This document shows positions 1 through 7,231 of a DNA stretch of 41,140 bases, in pieces (position 1 is the first letter of the stretch; the number at the start of each line of letters is the position of its first letter). Both the position numbers and the translations under genes were made by a program. Location of the stretch: assembly GCF_016654115.1 (NCBI RefSeq), contig NZ_JAEQAZ010000120.1:1-41140 (forward strand). The letters run 5' to 3'. A model generated the notes under the pieces. That model was not told the DNA's origin and made no database searches. It saw only the letters and a program-made list of their open reading frames with translations. The DNA comes from Streptomyces sp. MBT53. GTDB taxonomy: Bacteria > Actinomycetota > Actinomycetes > Streptomycetales > Streptomycetaceae.

Positions 1-30
1 GGCGGCCACGGTGGCGGCGGCCACCACTGA
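1..30 (+). CDS. C-terminal end of an unknown His/Gly-rich protein (partial)
   Basis: Reading from base 1 gives GGHGGGGHH followed by TGA at 28-30. A Gly/His-rich tail followed about 85 nt later by a strong hairpin is consistent with the end of a plus-strand gene that begins outside the window. Nine residues are too few to name a family. It could also be a chance open stretch, since GGC/CAC runs are easily open in DNA of this composition. Confidence 0.35.
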   Translation, partial: GGHGGGGHH

Positions 31-43
31 CCCCACCGGCACC

Positions 44-113
44 ATGACGTCCGACCAGTGACGTCCCGGCGGTGACGTCCCACCAGTGACGTCCCGGCAG
101 TGACGTGAAACCC
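44..113. repeat. Five tandem 14-bp repeats with a GTGACGTC core
   Basis: Five consecutive 14-mers start at 44, 58, 72, 86 and 100. Each begins (A/G)TGACGT; the first four continue with CC and alternate between CCGACCA/CCACCA and CCGGCG/CCGGCA endings. They lie just after the stop codon at 30 and just before the hairpin at 114-148. No coding frame is evident. The function is unknown: a minisatellite or a cluster of binding sites. Confidence 0.75.
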
Positions 114-148
114 ACGGCGCGCCGTCCCATCCAGGGGCGGCGCGCCGT
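114..148 (+). terminator. Strong hairpin terminator of the upstream gene
   Basis: Perfect 11-bp arms (ACGGCGCGCCG at 114-124 and its complement at 138-148) are extended by a U-G pair and three C-G pairs, 125-128 with 134-137, leaving a 5-nt loop. There is no long T-run, as is usual for GC-rich actinobacterial terminators. Confidence 0.75.
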
Positions 149-224
149 TCGTCGATCCGACCATCCATCCACCGACTGCAGCCCTGCCCGTCCACACCCC
201 TGAGGAGGCAGCCTCACGGCCTCC

Positions 225-230
225 TATACT
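225..230 (+). promoter_or_regulatory. -10 box TATACT of a leaderless transcript
   Basis: TATACT lies exactly 6 nt before the GTG at 237, which places the transcription start at or next to the start codon. I see no convincing -35 hexamer. Confidence 0.5.
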
Positions 231-236
231 CCAGGC

Positions 237-575
237 GTGTCTGAAACGTCGTACTTCTTTCATGTCTCGTCCGTACTCAACCGCAGGTCGATCGCACAAC
301 ACGGCCTGGATTGGACCCGGATGGGCGCCGCACGGGGAATCGCCGGCAGCCGCCGCCCCGAAGCGGAGGGCATCTTCGTCTGCCGGGGCGAAGAGGAAAC
401 AGAGTTCTTCTTCCGGCTCAACAACACCGGCGGCCCGGTCGACCTCTGGTCCGTGGACGACATCGACGAGGCACTGCTCCTCGACAACGGCAACGGATTC
501 GCCTACTTCCCCGACCGCATACCGGCCGCGCGGGTCCGCCTCGTGCGATCGGATGTTCCGCAGCTGGGTTCTTGA
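237..575 (+). CDS. Small protein of unknown function, possibly ART-like
   Basis: The protein has 112 residues starting at a GTG, with no Shine-Dalgarno but a TATACT box 6 nt upstream, which supports a leaderless start here. It begins with a beta-strand-like stretch and FHVSS (His9), then SIAQHGLDW. The order His-x-Ser/Thr, then SI..HGL, then later hydrophobic strands recalls the small ADP-ribosyltransferase fold seen in KptA/Tpt1 and DarT-type proteins. That link is a weak inference from pattern only, and no catalytic Glu can be assigned with confidence. There is no signal peptide or membrane segment, so it is probably cytosolic. It is followed by a convergent lectin gene. Its product is best called hypothetical. 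Confidence 0.65.
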   Translation: MSETSYFFHVSSVLNRRSIAQHGLDWTRMGAARGIAGSRRPEAEGIFVCRGEEETEFFFRLNNTGGPVDLWSVDDIDEALLLDNGNGFAYFPDRIPAARVRLVRSDVPQLGS

Positions 576-746
576 CTTCGCGCGGCGGAGAAGCGGCGCC
601 GCTGTCCAGAGAGCAAGCAAGACTCCTGCGCCGATGGGCCGACTTCGGACATCCACCCAACGGCACGGGAGCCTTGCAGACTGCGGTCGGTACGACCGTC
701 ACGCCGCCGGTGACATCACCGACAGATCTCAATGACGTGCCGGCAA

Positions 747-1250
747 TCAGTAGTACAGCGTCCTCCAGCTCTGCTGCGGTTGGCTGTTGCAGTCCCAGAG
801 CTGGACTCTGGTGCCATTGCGTCCGATCGTGTTGAGGTCCGCGTCGACGCAGCGGTAGCTGTACCGACTGACAATGCGGTGCGTCGCACTAGTAGTTCCC
901 CCAGTGATGCTCCATTTCTGCTGCAGCGTGCCGTTGCAGTCCCAGAGTTGAACTTTGGTGCCGTTGCGTCCGATCGTGTTGAGGTCGGCGTCAAGGCACT
1001 TCTTGTTCTTGGAACTACGAATAGTTCCGTCTCCGTACAGAATCCAGTTCTGCTGCACACTGCGATTGCAGTCCCAGAGCTGGACCTTGGTGCCGTTGGC
1101 TCCGATGCTGTTGAGGTCTGCGTCCACACAGCGCCCACTCTTCACGCTTTTCCACACGAAGACGGGGTGGCTTGCGGCCTGCACGGTCCCTGTCCCTGAA
1201 AACGCCAGTACGGAAACCAAACCGCACACGAGTGCCCATCTTCTGTTCAT
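747..1250 (-). CDS. Secreted ricin B-type beta-trefoil lectin
   Basis: The protein has 167 residues and starts at ATG 1250 behind GGGGGG. A Sec signal peptide (MNRRWALVCG then a hydrophobic core, likely cut after VQA near residue 25) precedes a single beta-trefoil. Three near-identical subdomains each carry CVDADLN or CLDADLN, then NGTKVQLWDCN or NGTRVQLWDCN, then a Q-x-W motif (QQNW, QQKW, QQSW). This is the CBM13/RICIN pattern, which binds galactose- or xylose-type sugars, but no enzyme domain is attached, so it is a stand-alone secreted lectin whose ligand cannot be told. The three repeats are also alike at the DNA level, suggesting recent internal duplication. The region upstream is AT-richer than its surroundings and probably holds the promoter. 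Confidence 0.85.
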   Translation of the reverse strand: MNRRWALVCGLVSVLAFSGTGTVQAASHPVFVWKSVKSGRCVDADLNSIGANGTKVQLWDCNRSVQQNWILYGDGTIRSSKNKKCLDADLNTIGRNGTKVQLWDCNGTLQQKWSITGGTTSATHRIVSRYSYRCVDADLNTIGRNGTRVQLWDCNSQPQQSWRTLYY

Positions 1251-1623
1251 AATTCCCCCCGGAGTTGTGGCGCCGAACTTTGGATGGGCATGGTCGCACG
1301 CCTGCCCACGGCCAGGTAAGAGCGCATGCGCGACTTCCGAGGAAGTGAAATGAAACGACCAAAGGTGACCATTTATATCTAGGGAATGTGTGCTTCAGTG
1401 AGCGACATACGGCAATGACAAAGAGCAGGACCCGGTGAGACTGGTTCCCGCTCTTCATGCGTGGCATCTATGCCGGCCGACCGCATAATCTCGGACAACA
1501 GCACGGAGTTCACGCAGGAGGCCCTCGGGTCTGTCCTGCGCGAGGCGTGCGGAAGGCCCAACTGGACTCGGATGGAGCCGAGTTGCTGTGGGCTCGGCTC
1601 CGACGCGGTGTACCGCTTGTCGG
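1251..1623. other. Gene-poor stretch with probable lectin promoter
   Basis: No convincing gene is seen here. Positions about 1,320-1,430 are noticeably AT-rich for this genome (TATAAAT-like sequence on the minus strand near 1,370-1,380) and probably carry the minus-strand lectin promoter with a leader of roughly 100 nt. Positions 1,461-1,560 in one plus frame encode a short stretch reading IISDNSTEFTQEAL, which resembles the second-Asp motif of DDE integrases. It is too short to call a transposase relic. Confidence 0.4.
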
Positions 1624-2091
1624 CTACTGCACGTCTGATGAAGCGAGCTTGATGAACTGCTCCAACACCTCTCGTGCCTGCGTGGCCAAGGCTTGCACTT
1701 CTGTTTTGTCGGTTGCCAGGTGTAAAGCGGACGTTCGGGCGTAGGCGTCCTGCGCGGCATCGATCAGTGTCTGCGTGCTTACGATGAGCTGGACCCGGAA
1801 CAATGCGTGAAGGGCAACCCCGCGGAGCCGGTGAGCCTCCAAGCGAGCTTCAGTGGACGCTGGGCCGTCAGGATCCTCGCTCCAGCGGTACCAACGATCT
1901 TGTTGCCCGCGCCGGAATTCGGTCAGTGCCCCGGCGAAGTCGCCGTAGACGGTCATCCGATCCGAACGTAACTGTTGTTGAGCCGAGAACAGTTGGTCTC
2001 GTGCGGACGCGTTGCGCTGGAACGCGTATGTGACAGCCGATCCCAACAAGGTGCCTGCAATCGCGACTAAGGCTGAGACGACACCATTCAC
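1624..2091 (-). CDS. Membrane-anchored protein of unknown function
   Basis: The frame is open further upstream, but only through the tRNA-Arg, so I place the start at the GTG at 2091, giving 155 residues. The N-terminus (VNGVVSALVAIAGTLLGSAV) is a single hydrophobic helix with small residues. It is followed by a basic, helical domain with FSAQQQLRSDRMTVYGDF, a Trp/Tyr-rich turn (DRWYRWSEDP), and long amphipathic helices to the end. I recognise this general layout, an N-terminal anchor then a cytosolic helical domain, from many streptomycete proteins of unknown role. There is no clear ribosome-binding site, so the exact start is uncertain. Confidence 0.6.
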   Translation of the reverse strand: MNGVVSALVAIAGTLLGSAVTYAFQRNASARDQLFSAQQQLRSDRMTVYGDFAGALTEFRRGQQDRWYRWSEDPDGPASTEARLEAHRLRGVALHALFRVQLIVSTQTLIDAAQDAYARTSALHLATDKTEVQALATQAREVLEQFIKLASSDVQ

Positions 2092-2260
2092 TGGAGCAGA
2101 ACACCACAAGCTTGTTGCCCGGCCAAGCGCAAAATGAGCCTTGCTCGGGCTCCCACGAAGGACGCCTGGCCTGCGAAGAGAGCGGTCAAGATCATTGCGT
2201 CGCCATCTCGTGATCACTGGCAAACGCCTGCTTCCAACGGCATCCGCCCGCACACACACG

Positions 2261-2300
2261 AAGACCCCGCACTCAGCTGACGCGCTGATGGCGGGGTCTT
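2261..2300 (-). terminator. Terminator of tRNA-Arg
   Basis: A perfect 10-bp inverted repeat (AAGACCCCGC at 2261-2270 and GCGGGGTCTT at 2291-2300) with a 20-nt loop begins 19 nt beyond the tRNA 3' end. Read on the minus strand it ends the tRNA transcript. Confidence 0.75.
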
Positions 2301-2318
2301 TGGGCACCCAATACAAGG

Positions 2319-2390
2319 TGCCCCCGGCAGGATTCGAACCTGCGCACACGGCTCCGGAGGCCGTTGCTCTATCCCCTGAGCTACGGGGGC
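2319..2390 (-). tRNA. tRNA-Arg, anticodon CCG
   Basis: On the minus strand a 72-nt cloverleaf folds with acceptor arm GCCCCCG/CGGGGGC, D-arm GCTC/GAGC, and anticodon stem ACGGC/GCCGT enclosing loop CTCCGGA, so the anticodon is CCG and it reads CGG, a common Arg codon here. The T-arm is GCAGG/CCTGC around TTCGAAT, and the discriminator base is A. The CCA end is not encoded (genomic CCT follows). No duplicated 3' end was seen nearby that would mark an integrated element. Confidence 0.97.
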
Positions 2391-2423
2391 GTGTTCGTCG
2401 CGGTGTTCGTGGCGACGGGTAGA

Positions 2424-2456
2424 ACCCTACCAGCTCCATACCCGTGTTCATGAACA
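2424..2456 (-). promoter_or_regulatory. tRNA-Arg promoter region with 12-bp palindrome
   Basis: On the minus strand TAGGGT (2424-2429) is a good -10 box and predicts transcription starting near 2417, about 27 nt before the mature tRNA. The perfect palindrome TGTTCATGAACA lies at 2445-2456, where the -35 would be. Whether it binds a regulator is unknown. Confidence 0.5.
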
Positions 2457-2566
2457 GGTTTCCCGGTGGTCAGAGAGGTCGGGGGAGAGGTGGTTCGGGA
2501 GGTGTCCCGGGTCGCTCGCAGGGGGTGGAAGTGGGGAAAACCCGGACGCGGTGGCCGGTCCGGACC

Positions 2567-2572
2567 TACTCT
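2567..2572 (+). promoter_or_regulatory. -10 box TACTCT of a leaderless transcript
   Basis: TACTCT is followed by exactly 6 nt and then the GTG at 2579. This is the main evidence for choosing that start for the response regulator. Confidence 0.45.
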
Positions 2573-2578
2573 CGAGTT

Positions 2579-3046
2579 GTGCCAGGCGCGTCGGGTCGGG
2601 TGCTTGTTGTGGACGACAACAAGGTCATCCGGCAGTTGATCAGGGTCAATCTCGAGCTGGAGGGTCTCGAGGTCGTGACCGCGGCCGATGGTGCCGAGTG
2701 TCTGGACGTCATTCATCAGGTGCAGCCCGATGTGGTCACCCTCGATGTCGTGATGCCCCGGCTGGACGGACTGCGTACCGCCGCTCGGCTGCGCAGCGAT
2801 CCCCGTACCCGTGATCTCCCCCTCGCCATCGTCAGCGCCTGCACTCAGCACGAGGTCGAGAGCGGACTCGACGTCGGCGTCGACGCGTTTCTCGCCAAGC
2901 CCTTCGAGCCTTCCGAACTCATCGCGCTCGTACGGCAGTTGATCGAGCGCGGGCGGCGTGACGCGACGGGCGGGCTGTCCATCGGCGGTCCCTTCGGTGC
3001 GGGCGAGGCCGAACGGGCCGGACGAGGTGGCCGTAGCGGCGGCTGA
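2579..3046 (+). CDS. Single-domain response regulator (CheY-like receiver)
   Basis: A receiver domain of 155 residues. The acidic pocket is VVDDN (Asp12, Asp13), the phospho-acceptor is Asp56 in VVTLDVVMP, the switch Ser is in IVSACT (about residue 86), and Lys107 is in FLAKPF, so all signalling residues are present. Only a Gly/Arg-rich, probably disordered tail (about 125-155) follows, with no DNA-binding output domain. It therefore likely signals by protein contact or as a phosphorelay intermediate. No histidine kinase is adjacent, so it is an orphan. The frame is open to 2444, and a GTG at 2531 with a purine-rich tract upstream is the alternative start. I prefer 2579 because of the TANNNT box 6 nt before it. 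Confidence 0.85.
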   Translation: MPGASGRVLVVDDNKVIRQLIRVNLELEGLEVVTAADGAECLDVIHQVQPDVVTLDVVMPRLDGLRTAARLRSDPRTRDLPLAIVSACTQHEVESGLDVGVDAFLAKPFEPSELIALVRQLIERGRRDATGGLSIGGPFGAGEAERAGRGGRSGG

Positions 3047-3159
3047 CGGGCTGCCCGGGTCCCAGACGCCGGACATGGAGACCTCGACCCGCCTCCATCC
3101 CGGCGTCCACATCCCGGACCCCCGGCCAAACCGGCTGGCCTACCCACCCCCCTCCTCCC

Positions 3160-3165
3160 TACGCT
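3160..3165 (+). promoter_or_regulatory. -10 box TACGCT of a leaderless transcript
   Basis: TACGCT ends 6 nt before the GTG at 3172. No strong -35 is visible. Confidence 0.5.
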
Positions 3166-3171
3166 TGTCCC

Positions 3172-4311
3172 GTGACCCCCGTCGAGCTCTCCCGTACCGT
3201 GCTGTGCGCGGTGCGCCGTGCTGTCGAGGGCGGGGAGCTGAGCGTGGTCGTGCCGGAGACGGTTTCGGTGACCGTGCCGGGGGCCGGCGGGTGGGGTGAC
3301 TACGCCACCAACATCGCCCTTCAGCTCGCCCGGCCCGCCGGAGAAACCCCCCGTCACGTCGCCGAGCTGCTGCTGCCGCATCTGGCCGGCGCGCAGGGCG
3401 TCAGCGGTGTCGAGATCACCGGGCCCGGGTTTCTCAACATCAGTCTGGGGAGTACCGCGTCCACCTCGCTCGTCGCGGAGATCCTGCGACGCGGACCGCG
3501 GTACGGGTTCGTCGACGGCCGAACCATCGGCGATGACAGCCCCCCTAACACCCCAGTCGCTCACCTCGTACGACTTCACGCCTCCGACGAGCCACGCGCC
3601 CTCGTCGTCATGGACGTCGTCGCCCGCCTCCTGCGCTCACAGGGCGCCGACGTCCGCACCAGCTGTGAGACCGGGTCACCCGAGCCCGCCTGGGCGACCG
3701 TTCTCGGTGTCGCCGGTGTCGCCCCCCAGGAACCCGCCCCGCTCGACCTCGACCCCGACTTCAACCTCGACCCCGACCTCGGCCTTGAAGTCGTACGTCC
3801 TGTCCCCGTCCCCACCTCCGACCTCGCCGGCCTTCTCGCCCTCGGCCGCGATGCCGCCCGCTGGGCTCTCCTTCACCCCGCCGCCCATGACCGGCCCCGT
3901 CTCACCGCCGACCACCTCGTGCAGCGGGAGTCGAATCCCCTCTTCCGGGTCCGTTACGCCTACGCCCGCACCCGGGCCGTCAGCCGCAACGCCGCCGACC
4001 TCGGATTCACCGCCCGACCCGGCGACGTACAAGAGGCCACCACCTCCCTCAGGCATGAGGTCACCCCCCTCCTCGCCGACCACCCCCGCGTCCTGTCCCG
4101 CGCGGCAGCGCACCGCGCTCCCGATCTGCTCGCCCGTCACCTGGTCGCCGTAGCGGATGCGACGCTGCTTCTCCTTCCCGCGGTGCTTCCGCTCGGGGAC
4201 GAGAAACCCTTGGCCGCCCACCGTGCCCGGCTCGCGCTTGCCGAAGCCGCCGGGGCGGTGCTCGCCGGTGGCCTGTCCCTGCTCGGCATCGACGGACCCG
4301 AACACCTCTGA
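3172..4311 (+). CDS. nrtL: ArgS-related protein without catalytic core (NrtL-like)
   Basis: The protein has 379 residues from a leaderless-type GTG. The N-terminal part matches the arginyl-tRNA synthetase N-domain: GDYATNIALQLARPAGETPR, then EITGPGFLNISL (about residues 40-100). The C-terminal third matches the DALR anticodon-binding domain, with NPLFRVRYAYARTRA (about 255-270) and Arg/His-rich helices to the end. The Rossmann catalytic domain with HIGH and KMSKS is missing. In its place is a short linker (about 115-235), including an acidic LDPDFNLDPDLG stretch. It therefore cannot charge tRNA and may bind tRNA-Arg or modulate ArgRS. A protein of this layout is annotated in streptomycetes as ArgS-related anticodon-binding protein NrtL. 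It precedes lysA by 68 nt and may be co-transcribed, as in corynebacteria where a full argS precedes lysA. Confidence 0.85.
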   Translation: MTPVELSRTVLCAVRRAVEGGELSVVVPETVSVTVPGAGGWGDYATNIALQLARPAGETPRHVAELLLPHLAGAQGVSGVEITGPGFLNISLGSTASTSLVAEILRRGPRYGFVDGRTIGDDSPPNTPVAHLVRLHASDEPRALVVMDVVARLLRSQGADVRTSCETGSPEPAWATVLGVAGVAPQEPAPLDLDPDFNLDPDLGLEVVRPVPVPTSDLAGLLALGRDAARWALLHPAAHDRPRLTADHLVQRESNPLFRVRYAYARTRAVSRNAADLGFTARPGDVQEATTSLRHEVTPLLADHPRVLSRAAAHRAPDLLARHLVAVADATLLLLPAVLPLGDEKPLAAHRARLALAEAAGAVLAGGLSLLGIDGPEHL

Positions 4312-4379
4312 GCGCGAAGACCGACGCAGACACCACTCACTCGATCTCCGCGCCAGGAAGAGACAGAAGAGAACACGAC

Positions 4380-5777
4380 ATGAGCCGTTCCGCACACCCC
4401 GCCGGTCCCCGTCACGCCGATGTGCTGCCCGAGGGGCACTACTCGGGGCCCGCCGCCGATCTCAACGCCCTCGACCCCAAGGTGTGGGCCCAGACCGTCA
4501 CCCGTGACGACGACGCGAACGGTGTCGTCACCGTCGGCGGCATTGACGTGAAGACGCTTGCCGAGCGGCACGGGACCCCTGCCTACGTTCTCGACGAGGA
4601 CGATTTCCGGCAGCGTGCCCGGGCCTGGCGTACCGCCTTCGGGCACGACGCCGATGTCTTCTACGCCGGCAAGGCGTTCCTGTCCCGTGCCGTCGTGCGG
4701 TGGTTGCACGAGGAGGGGCTGAATCTCGATGTGTGTTCCGGGGGCGAACTCGCCACCGCCCTCTCCGCCGGTATGCCCGCCGACCGCATCGCCTTCCACG
4801 GAAACAACAAGTCCGTGAGCGAGATCACGAGGGCCATCGAGGCCGGTGTCGGGCGGATCGTTCTCGACTCCTTCCAGGAGATCGTGCGCGTCGCCCATAT
4901 CGCGCAGTCCCTCGGCAAGCGGCAGCCCGTGCAGATCCGGATCACGGTCGGTGTCGAGGCGCATACGCACGAGTTCATCGCCACCGCTCATGAAGACCAG
5001 AAGTTCGGGATTCCGCTGGCCGGGGGGCAGGCCGCCGAAGCCGTACGGCGGGCTCTTCAGCTCGACGGGCTGGAACTGATCGGGATTCACTCCCACATCG
5101 GGTCGCAGATCTTCGACATGTCCGGGTTCGAGGTCGCCGCCCACCGGGTTGTCGGGCTGCTGAAGGACATTCGCGACGAGCACGGGGTCGAGCTGCCCGA
5201 GATCGACCTCGGAGGCGGGCTCGGGATCGCGTACACCAGCGACGACGATCCCCGTGAGCCGCACGAGATCGCCAAGGCGCTCACCGAGATCGTCACCCGT
5301 GAGTGCGATTCGGCCAAGCTGCGGACTCCTCGTATCTCCGTCGAGCCCGGGCGTGCGATCGTCGGGCCCACCGCGTTCACGCTCTACGAGGTCGGCACCA
5401 TCAAGCCCCTCGACGGGCTGCGGACGTACGTGTCGGTCGACGGCGGCATGTCCGACAACATCCGGACGGCGCTCTACGACGCCGAGTACAGCGTCGCCCT
5501 CGTGTCCCGCCGCTCCGATGCCGAGCCCATGCTCGCGCGCGTCGTCGGCAAGCACTGCGAGAGCGGGGACATCGTGGTCAAGGACGCGTTCCTGCCGGGG
5601 GATCTGGCACCCGGTGATCTCATCGCCGTACCGGCTACGGGCGCGTACTGCCGTTCCATGGCCAGCAATTACAACCATGTGCTCCGGCCGCCGGTCGTCG
5701 CCGTGAAGGACGGCGAGTCGCGGGTCATCGTCCGGCGGGAGACCGAGGAGGACCTGCTCCGGCTCGACGTCGGTTGA
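4380..5777 (+). CDS. lysA: Diaminopimelate decarboxylase
   Basis: LysA removes CO2 from meso-diaminopimelate to give L-lysine, the last step of the lysine branch; it is cytosolic and PLP-dependent. The 465-residue protein is normal for the family. The PLP lysine is Lys98 in YAGKAFL. The barrel continues with DVCSGGEL, HSHIGSQI (about 236-243), the glycine-rich phosphate loop DLGGGLGI (about 276-282) and EPGRAIVG. The C-terminal domain carries CESGD (Cys393) and AYCRSMASNYN. The ATG at 4380 has a GA-rich ribosome site. A clean terminator follows directly at 5800-5828, so lysA and hom are probably separate transcripts although adjacent. Confidence 0.98.
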   Translation: MSRSAHPAGPRHADVLPEGHYSGPAADLNALDPKVWAQTVTRDDDANGVVTVGGIDVKTLAERHGTPAYVLDEDDFRQRARAWRTAFGHDADVFYAGKAFLSRAVVRWLHEEGLNLDVCSGGELATALSAGMPADRIAFHGNNKSVSEITRAIEAGVGRIVLDSFQEIVRVAHIAQSLGKRQPVQIRITVGVEAHTHEFIATAHEDQKFGIPLAGGQAAEAVRRALQLDGLELIGIHSHIGSQIFDMSGFEVAAHRVVGLLKDIRDEHGVELPEIDLGGGLGIAYTSDDDPREPHEIAKALTEIVTRECDSAKLRTPRISVEPGRAIVGPTAFTLYEVGTIKPLDGLRTYVSVDGGMSDNIRTALYDAEYSVALVSRRSDAEPMLARVVGKHCESGDIVVKDAFLPGDLAPGDLIAVPATGAYCRSMASNYNHVLRPPVVAVKDGESRVIVRRETEEDLLRLDVG

Positions 5778-5799
5778 GTCGCACTCTGCGGAAACAAAT

Positions 5800-5828
5800 G
5801 GGGTGGAAGATCTCCCGTCTTCCACCCC
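5800..5828 (+). terminator. Terminator between lysA and hom
   Basis: A perfect 11-bp inverted repeat (GGGGTGGAAGA at 5800-5810 and its complement at 5818-5828) closes a 7-nt loop 22 nt after the lysA stop codon. Confidence 0.85.
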
Positions 5829-5846
5829 TGTGAAAATGAAATCGAT

Positions 5847-5895
5847 GTCTCACGATCCGGACTATGGATAGAAAGTCCCGTCCGGTGAGTGAGAC
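5847..5895 (+). promoter_or_regulatory. Two-tier imperfect hairpin upstream of hom
   Basis: GTCTCAC (5847-5853) pairs with GTGAGAC (5889-5895), and inside it CCGGAC (5857-5862) pairs with GTCCGG (5880-5885). A symmetric 3x3 internal loop (GAT/TGA) lies between, and the 17-nt apical loop contains TATGGATAG. It ends 37 nt before the chosen hom start. It may be an RNA leader structure or a DNA operator with the promoter -10 in its centre. Which of these is not decidable from sequence. Confidence 0.5.
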
Positions 5896-5932
5896 TGGTC
5901 CAACCGATGACGGTATGAGGAAACGAGGTCGG

Positions 5933-7225
5933 ATGATGCGTACGCGTCCGCTGAAGGTGGCGCTGCTGGGCTGTGGAGTGGTCGGCTCAGAGGTGGCGCG
6001 CATCATGACGACGCACGCCGACGACCTCGCCGCCCGCATCGGCGCACCGATCGAGCTCGCGGGGGTCGCGGTACGGCGGCCCTCCAAGGTCCGTGAAGGC
6101 ATCGACCCCGCCCTCGTCACCACCGACGCCACCGCCCTCGTCGAACGCGGCGACATCGATGTGGTGGTGGAGGTCATCGGGGGTATCGAGCCCGCCCGCT
6201 CGCTCATCACCACCGCCTTCGAGCACGGCGCCTCCGTCGTCTCCGCCAACAAGGCGCTGCTCGCCCAGGACGGCGCCGCCCTGCACGCCGCCGCCGAGCG
6301 GCAGGGCAAGGACCTGTACTACGAGGCCGCCGTCGCCGGGGCGATTCCGCTGATCCGGCCGCTGCGCGAGTCCCTCGCCGGGGACAAGGTCAACCGGGTG
6401 CTCGGGATCGTCAACGGGACCACCAACTTCATCCTCGACAAGATGGACTCGACCGGGGCCGGGTATCAGGAGGCCCTCGACGAGGCCACCGCGCTCGGGT
6501 ATGCCGAGGCCGACCCGACCGCCGACGTCGAGGGCTTCGACGCCGCCGCCAAGGCCGCCATCCTCGCCGGAATCGCCTTCCACACGCGCGTGCGTCTCGA
6601 CGACGTCTACCGCGAGGGGATGACCGAGGTCACCGCCGCCGACTTCGCCTCCGCCAAGAACATGGGCTGCACCATCAAGCTGCTCGCCATCTGCGAGCGG
6701 GCCGAGGACGGCGGGTCCGTCACCGCGCGCGTGCATCCCGCCATGATTCCGCTCAGCCATCCGCTGGCCTCCGTGCGCGGCGCCTACAACGCCGTGTTCG
6801 TCGAGTCCGACGCCTCCGGGCAGCTGATGTTCTACGGCCCCGGTGCCGGTGGCGCTCCGACCGCCTCCGCCGTCCTCGGCGACCTCGTCGCCGTGTGCCG
6901 CAACCGGCTCAACTCGACCACCGGGCCAGGGGAGTCGGCGTACGCCGGACTGCCCGTGTCGGGCATGGGCGAGGTCGTCACGCGGTACCACATCAGCCTC
7001 GACGTCGCCGACAAACCAGGTGTTCTCGCACAGGTCGCCACCGTGTTCGCCGAGCACGGTGTCTCGATCGATACGGTTCGGCAGCAGGGGAAGGACGGCG
7101 AGGCCTCTCTCGTCGTCGTCACGCACCGCGCGTCCGACGCCGCCCTGGGCGGGACCGTCGAGGCGTTGCGCAAGCTCGACACCGTGCGGGGTGTCGCCAG
7201 CATCATGCGGGTTGAAGGAGAGTAA
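5933..7225 (+). CDS. hom: Homoserine dehydrogenase
   Basis: The enzyme reduces aspartate semialdehyde to homoserine with NAD(P)H, opening the threonine/methionine branch. The NAD(P) motif GCGVVG is at residues about 13-18, with EVIGG and SANKALLA downstream. The catalytic domain has NGTTNFILD and EADPTADVEGFDAAAK. A C-terminal ACT domain (about 350-430, DKPGVLAQVATVFAEHGVSI) is the usual site of threonine feedback. The frame is open to ATG 5864, but I use the ATG at 5933 because GAGGTCGG lies just before it and the protein then begins at the Rossmann strand; 430 residues is normal. The adjacent ATG at 5936 is equally possible. thrC follows after 6 nt, so the two are one operon. Confidence 0.96.
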   Translation: MMRTRPLKVALLGCGVVGSEVARIMTTHADDLAARIGAPIELAGVAVRRPSKVREGIDPALVTTDATALVERGDIDVVVEVIGGIEPARSLITTAFEHGASVVSANKALLAQDGAALHAAAERQGKDLYYEAAVAGAIPLIRPLRESLAGDKVNRVLGIVNGTTNFILDKMDSTGAGYQEALDEATALGYAEADPTADVEGFDAAAKAAILAGIAFHTRVRLDDVYREGMTEVTAADFASAKNMGCTIKLLAICERAEDGGSVTARVHPAMIPLSHPLASVRGAYNAVFVESDASGQLMFYGPGAGGAPTASAVLGDLVAVCRNRLNSTTGPGESAYAGLPVSGMGEVVTRYHISLDVADKPGVLAQVATVFAEHGVSIDTVRQQGKDGEASLVVVTHRASDAALGGTVEALRKLDTVRGVASIMRVEGE

Positions 7226-7231
7226 CCAGCA

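Noticed and set aside
607..700. Frame fragment LSREQARLLRRWADFG after the first small gene
   Set aside because: Too short, no start, and in a different frame from the gene before it. Likely chance coding-like sequence.
1461..1652. Short frame reading RIISDNSTEFTQEALGSVL, similar to a DDE transposase motif, near a tRNA gene
   Set aside because: Only about 25 residues resemble a transposase, with no other conserved motif, terminal repeats or target duplication nearby.
2319..2390. tRNA-Arg as an attachment site of an integrated element
   Set aside because: No second copy of the tRNA 3' end and no integrase were seen in the window. The accessory character of the flank is not enough.
2445..2456. 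TGTTCATGAACA as an SOS/LexA box
   Set aside because: The actinobacterial SOS box has GAAC outside and GTTC on the other side (GAAC-N4-GTTC). Here the arms are in the opposite order.
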